Below are positions 62,641 to 64,000 of a stretch of 64,000 nucleotides of DNA, piece after piece (position 1 is the first letter of the stretch; each line of letters begins with the position of its first letter). Where the stretch lies: contig CBDCAB010000006.1 of the NCBI GenBank assembly GCA_965213735.1, positions 62,001 through 126,000 on the forward strand. The letters run 5' to 3'. The notes under the pieces were generated by a model. It did no database searches and was not told the origin of the DNA. It saw only the letters and a program-made list of their open reading frames with translations. Position numbers and translations under genes: made by a program. The DNA comes from CALDTK01 sp965213735 (lineage in GTDB: Bacteria > Bacteroidota > Bacteroidia > Chitinophagales > Saprospiraceae).

Positions 62641-63964
62641 ATAGTCTTGCCTCGAGTTGTGCCCAGTCAAGGCTGGTGGCGGGGAGTGAACCAAGCTCAG
62701 GCACCACCGGCCCAGCGGCTGGAGATGAAAATTCCGGAGAAAGTGAGGCATACCAAGGCCATTGCGCTTGCCGCAGTTGTCTACCTGCCTGCAGTTGTGT
62801 AGCTGCAGGAGCGAGCTCTAGAGGGAGGTCGCTCAGGTGAAGCATCACGTTGCTAGGCAGCACGCCGATGATTGTTTCAAGTAAGGTTTGGTAGCTCTGG
62901 CCGGAAGTGCGACCGATCGCGCCGCTATGTAGGCCCACCGCCGCAAGCTCTGATAGGTAAATGCTGCCAAACTCCAATCGCACCGCCCACAGCACGAGCT
63001 GCTGAATGGCCTGCAGGGTTTGGTCGCGGCCAACATCGATAGGATAAACAAATTCATTGAGCTCCGGCGACCAAACACGTAAGAGGTTGCCGCCACTCGT
63101 TTGCAGCGCGTGAGCCTCGTGGAATGCTGCGGGTGAAGTAGCGGGTAGGGTGCCGAGCCGCAGCGAAATAGCTGGTATTACCCCGGAGTCGTGGCAAGTT
63201 TTGGCGAAAGCTGCAAGGGCCTGCGCGCGTGCCTGCCAATGATGATGGGCAGCAATGTCGACCTGTATATCGAGCACAAACTCACGCACTGGCTGCAAGT
63301 CACAGAGCGCACTGTTGAGGAAGCGGTGGAGGAGAGCTTGCTGATCGAGCACCTCGTGGGTACAGCTGAGCACGTGCTGAGATGGCCGCGGCTGGCGTGG
63401 AATGCGATGACTGGTGGTTTGTACCTCGAGGTGATACAACTCGACCGAGTGCTGGGGTGAAAAGCCCTTAAGAGCCTTGTGTATGCTGAGTTGAGCCGAC
63501 TGGTGCGTAAAGCTGGTAAGGGCGGTACTCTCGCTGAGCGATGTGATGAAAAGCGACTCCCGCTCATCGCGCAGGTGTAGCTGCAAGTAACCTTGAGCGG
63601 GCGCACGGAGAGGGTGCTGCGCCAAGCCGAGATGCTTGAGGCACCAGCGCTCGTACAGGCTAAGCTTCTGCGGCTGCGGAGCTAACTCCACCCAAATTGC
63701 GGAGGCAGCAAATCGGCGAGCATGTAACACTGCACCCGCTGCTATAGGCACAAGCAACTGACAAGCGAGCAGAGGGGCCAGCGGTTGCTTGGGGTGTAAC
63801 TCCAGCTGCAAGCGATTGTGGGCTATGTGTATGTCGACATAGTAGGCCTCCTCGCTGTGATAGCCTTTGCTCAGTTGGTAGGTACGCGGAGCTTGGCCCT
63901 CGAAGAGCAGCGTGAGGACGGCAGAGCTGAAGTCGAAGCGCACGCTACTCCCGAATCGGCTCAA
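62600..63964 (-). CDS. Degenerate GH36/melibiase-like protein, 454 aa
   Basis: N-terminal beta-sandwich-like region (1-200) is followed by a TIM-barrel-like region. EFVLDIQVD, DSGVIPAISLRLG, the SPAAFHEAHAL segment, VYPIDVGRDQTLQAIQQLVLWAV, FGSIYLSELAAVGLHSG and YQTLLETIIGVLPSNVMLHLSDLPLELAPA line up by eye with the order of motifs in GH36 alpha-galactosidases. The nucleophile Asp position (family KLDF) reads YLSE, and the acid/base Asp region (family RIGPDV) is not conserved, so it may be catalytically dead. The fold assignment is an inference. No signal peptide was seen. A short inverted repeat CGTTGGA/TCCAACG lies upstream at the window edge. Confidence 0.55.
   Translation of the reverse strand: MSRFGSSVRFDFSSAVLTLLFEGQAPRTYQLSKGYHSEEAYYVDIHIAHNRLQLELHPKQPLAPLLACQLLVPIAAGAVLHARRFAASAIWVELAPQPQKLSLYERWCLKHLGLAQHPLRAPAQGYLQLHLRDERESLFITSLSESTALTSFTHQSAQLSIHKALKGFSPQHSVELYHLEVQTTSHRIPRQPRPSQHVLSCTHEVLDQQALLHRFLNSALCDLQPVREFVLDIQVDIAAHHHWQARAQALAAFAKTCHDSGVIPAISLRLGTLPATSPAAFHEAHALQTSGGNLLRVWSPELNEFVYPIDVGRDQTLQAIQQLVLWAVRLEFGSIYLSELAAVGLHSGAIGRTSGQSYQTLLETIIGVLPSNVMLHLSDLPLELAPAATQLQAGRQLRQAQWPWYASLSPEFSSPAAGPVVPELGSLPATSLDWAQLEARLFSAWQSAAGRVLR
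63198..63211 (+). repeat. Dispersed motif GTTTTGGCGAAAGC, copy 10
   Basis: Exact copy antisense to the GH36-like gene, whose codons there read AFAKT. Confidence 0.9.
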
Positions 63965-64000
63965 TCTCGTTGGAGGAATTCCAACGGGCCAGCATACTCG

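Noticed and set aside
1687..63211. GTTTTGGCGAAAGC as a conserved protein motif (VLAKA)
   Set aside because: The same oligomer is read in different frames and on both strands and also occurs between genes, so a shared peptide cannot explain it.

Overview
The window looks like a chromosomal segment of a Bacteroidota bacterium, most probably from the Saprospiria (Lewinella/Haliscomenobacter-like). This is inferred from three things: very large secreted proteins ending in type IX secretion (T9SS) C-terminal domains, a primary sigma factor that lacks region 1.1, and promoter-like TAnnTTTG boxes. No rRNA, tRNA, CRISPR array, insertion sequence or phage gene was seen.

Layout. (1) 1-4951, minus strand: a probable operon of two lipoproteins and a large exported helical protein that runs off the left edge; it has no ATG and seems to start at TTG. 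(2) 5162-42294, plus strand: 37 kb filled by five giant exported proteins of 1946, 2567, 1895, 2282 and 3249 residues, interrupted only by a DUF4412-type gene on the other strand. The first is a reprolysin-like zinc metalloprotease with 18 PKD domains and a type A T9SS sorting domain. The other four end in an SprB-like repeat followed by the gliding-motility-associated (CHU_C, type B) domain, and none has a PorP/SprF partner gene nearby. Three of them share a composite repeat of about 260-270 residues, and two carry nearly identical tandem DNA repeats (780 bp and 807 bp periods). (3) 42295-42847: a non-coding convergent spacer with a terminator hairpin, a GC-rich 165-bp direct repeat and a 15-bp inverted repeat. 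(4) 42848-64000: ordinary core and accessory genes: MarC-family membrane protein, aldose 1-epimerase, ComEC, UbiX, CotH, an ABC exporter, a VWA membrane protein, enoyl-CoA hydratase, [2Fe-2S] ferredoxin, a START-like protein, the primary sigma factor, a long-form GAPDH, an S41 C-terminal processing protease and a degenerate GH36-like protein.

The most unusual signal is at DNA level. A 13-14 nt motif, GTTTT(R)GCGNAAGC, occurs about 19 times in its full form (10 copies identical, GTTTTGGCGAAAGC), plus about 13 structured variants. Copies lie on both strands, in most reading frames, within unrelated genes and between genes. Its 3' half is a mini-hairpin, GC-GNAA-GC. The loop N takes all four bases, and the stem changes in a compensated way (GC/GC, CC/GG, AC/GT). 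This points to a selected structured DNA or RNA element and not to protein coding constraint. A second mini-hairpin oligomer, TGCCTNCGGCG, is clustered in two convergent intergenic spacers.

Limits: all functions are read by eye from motifs. No alignment, structure prediction or database search was run, and motif counts come from a manual scan that may have missed copies.
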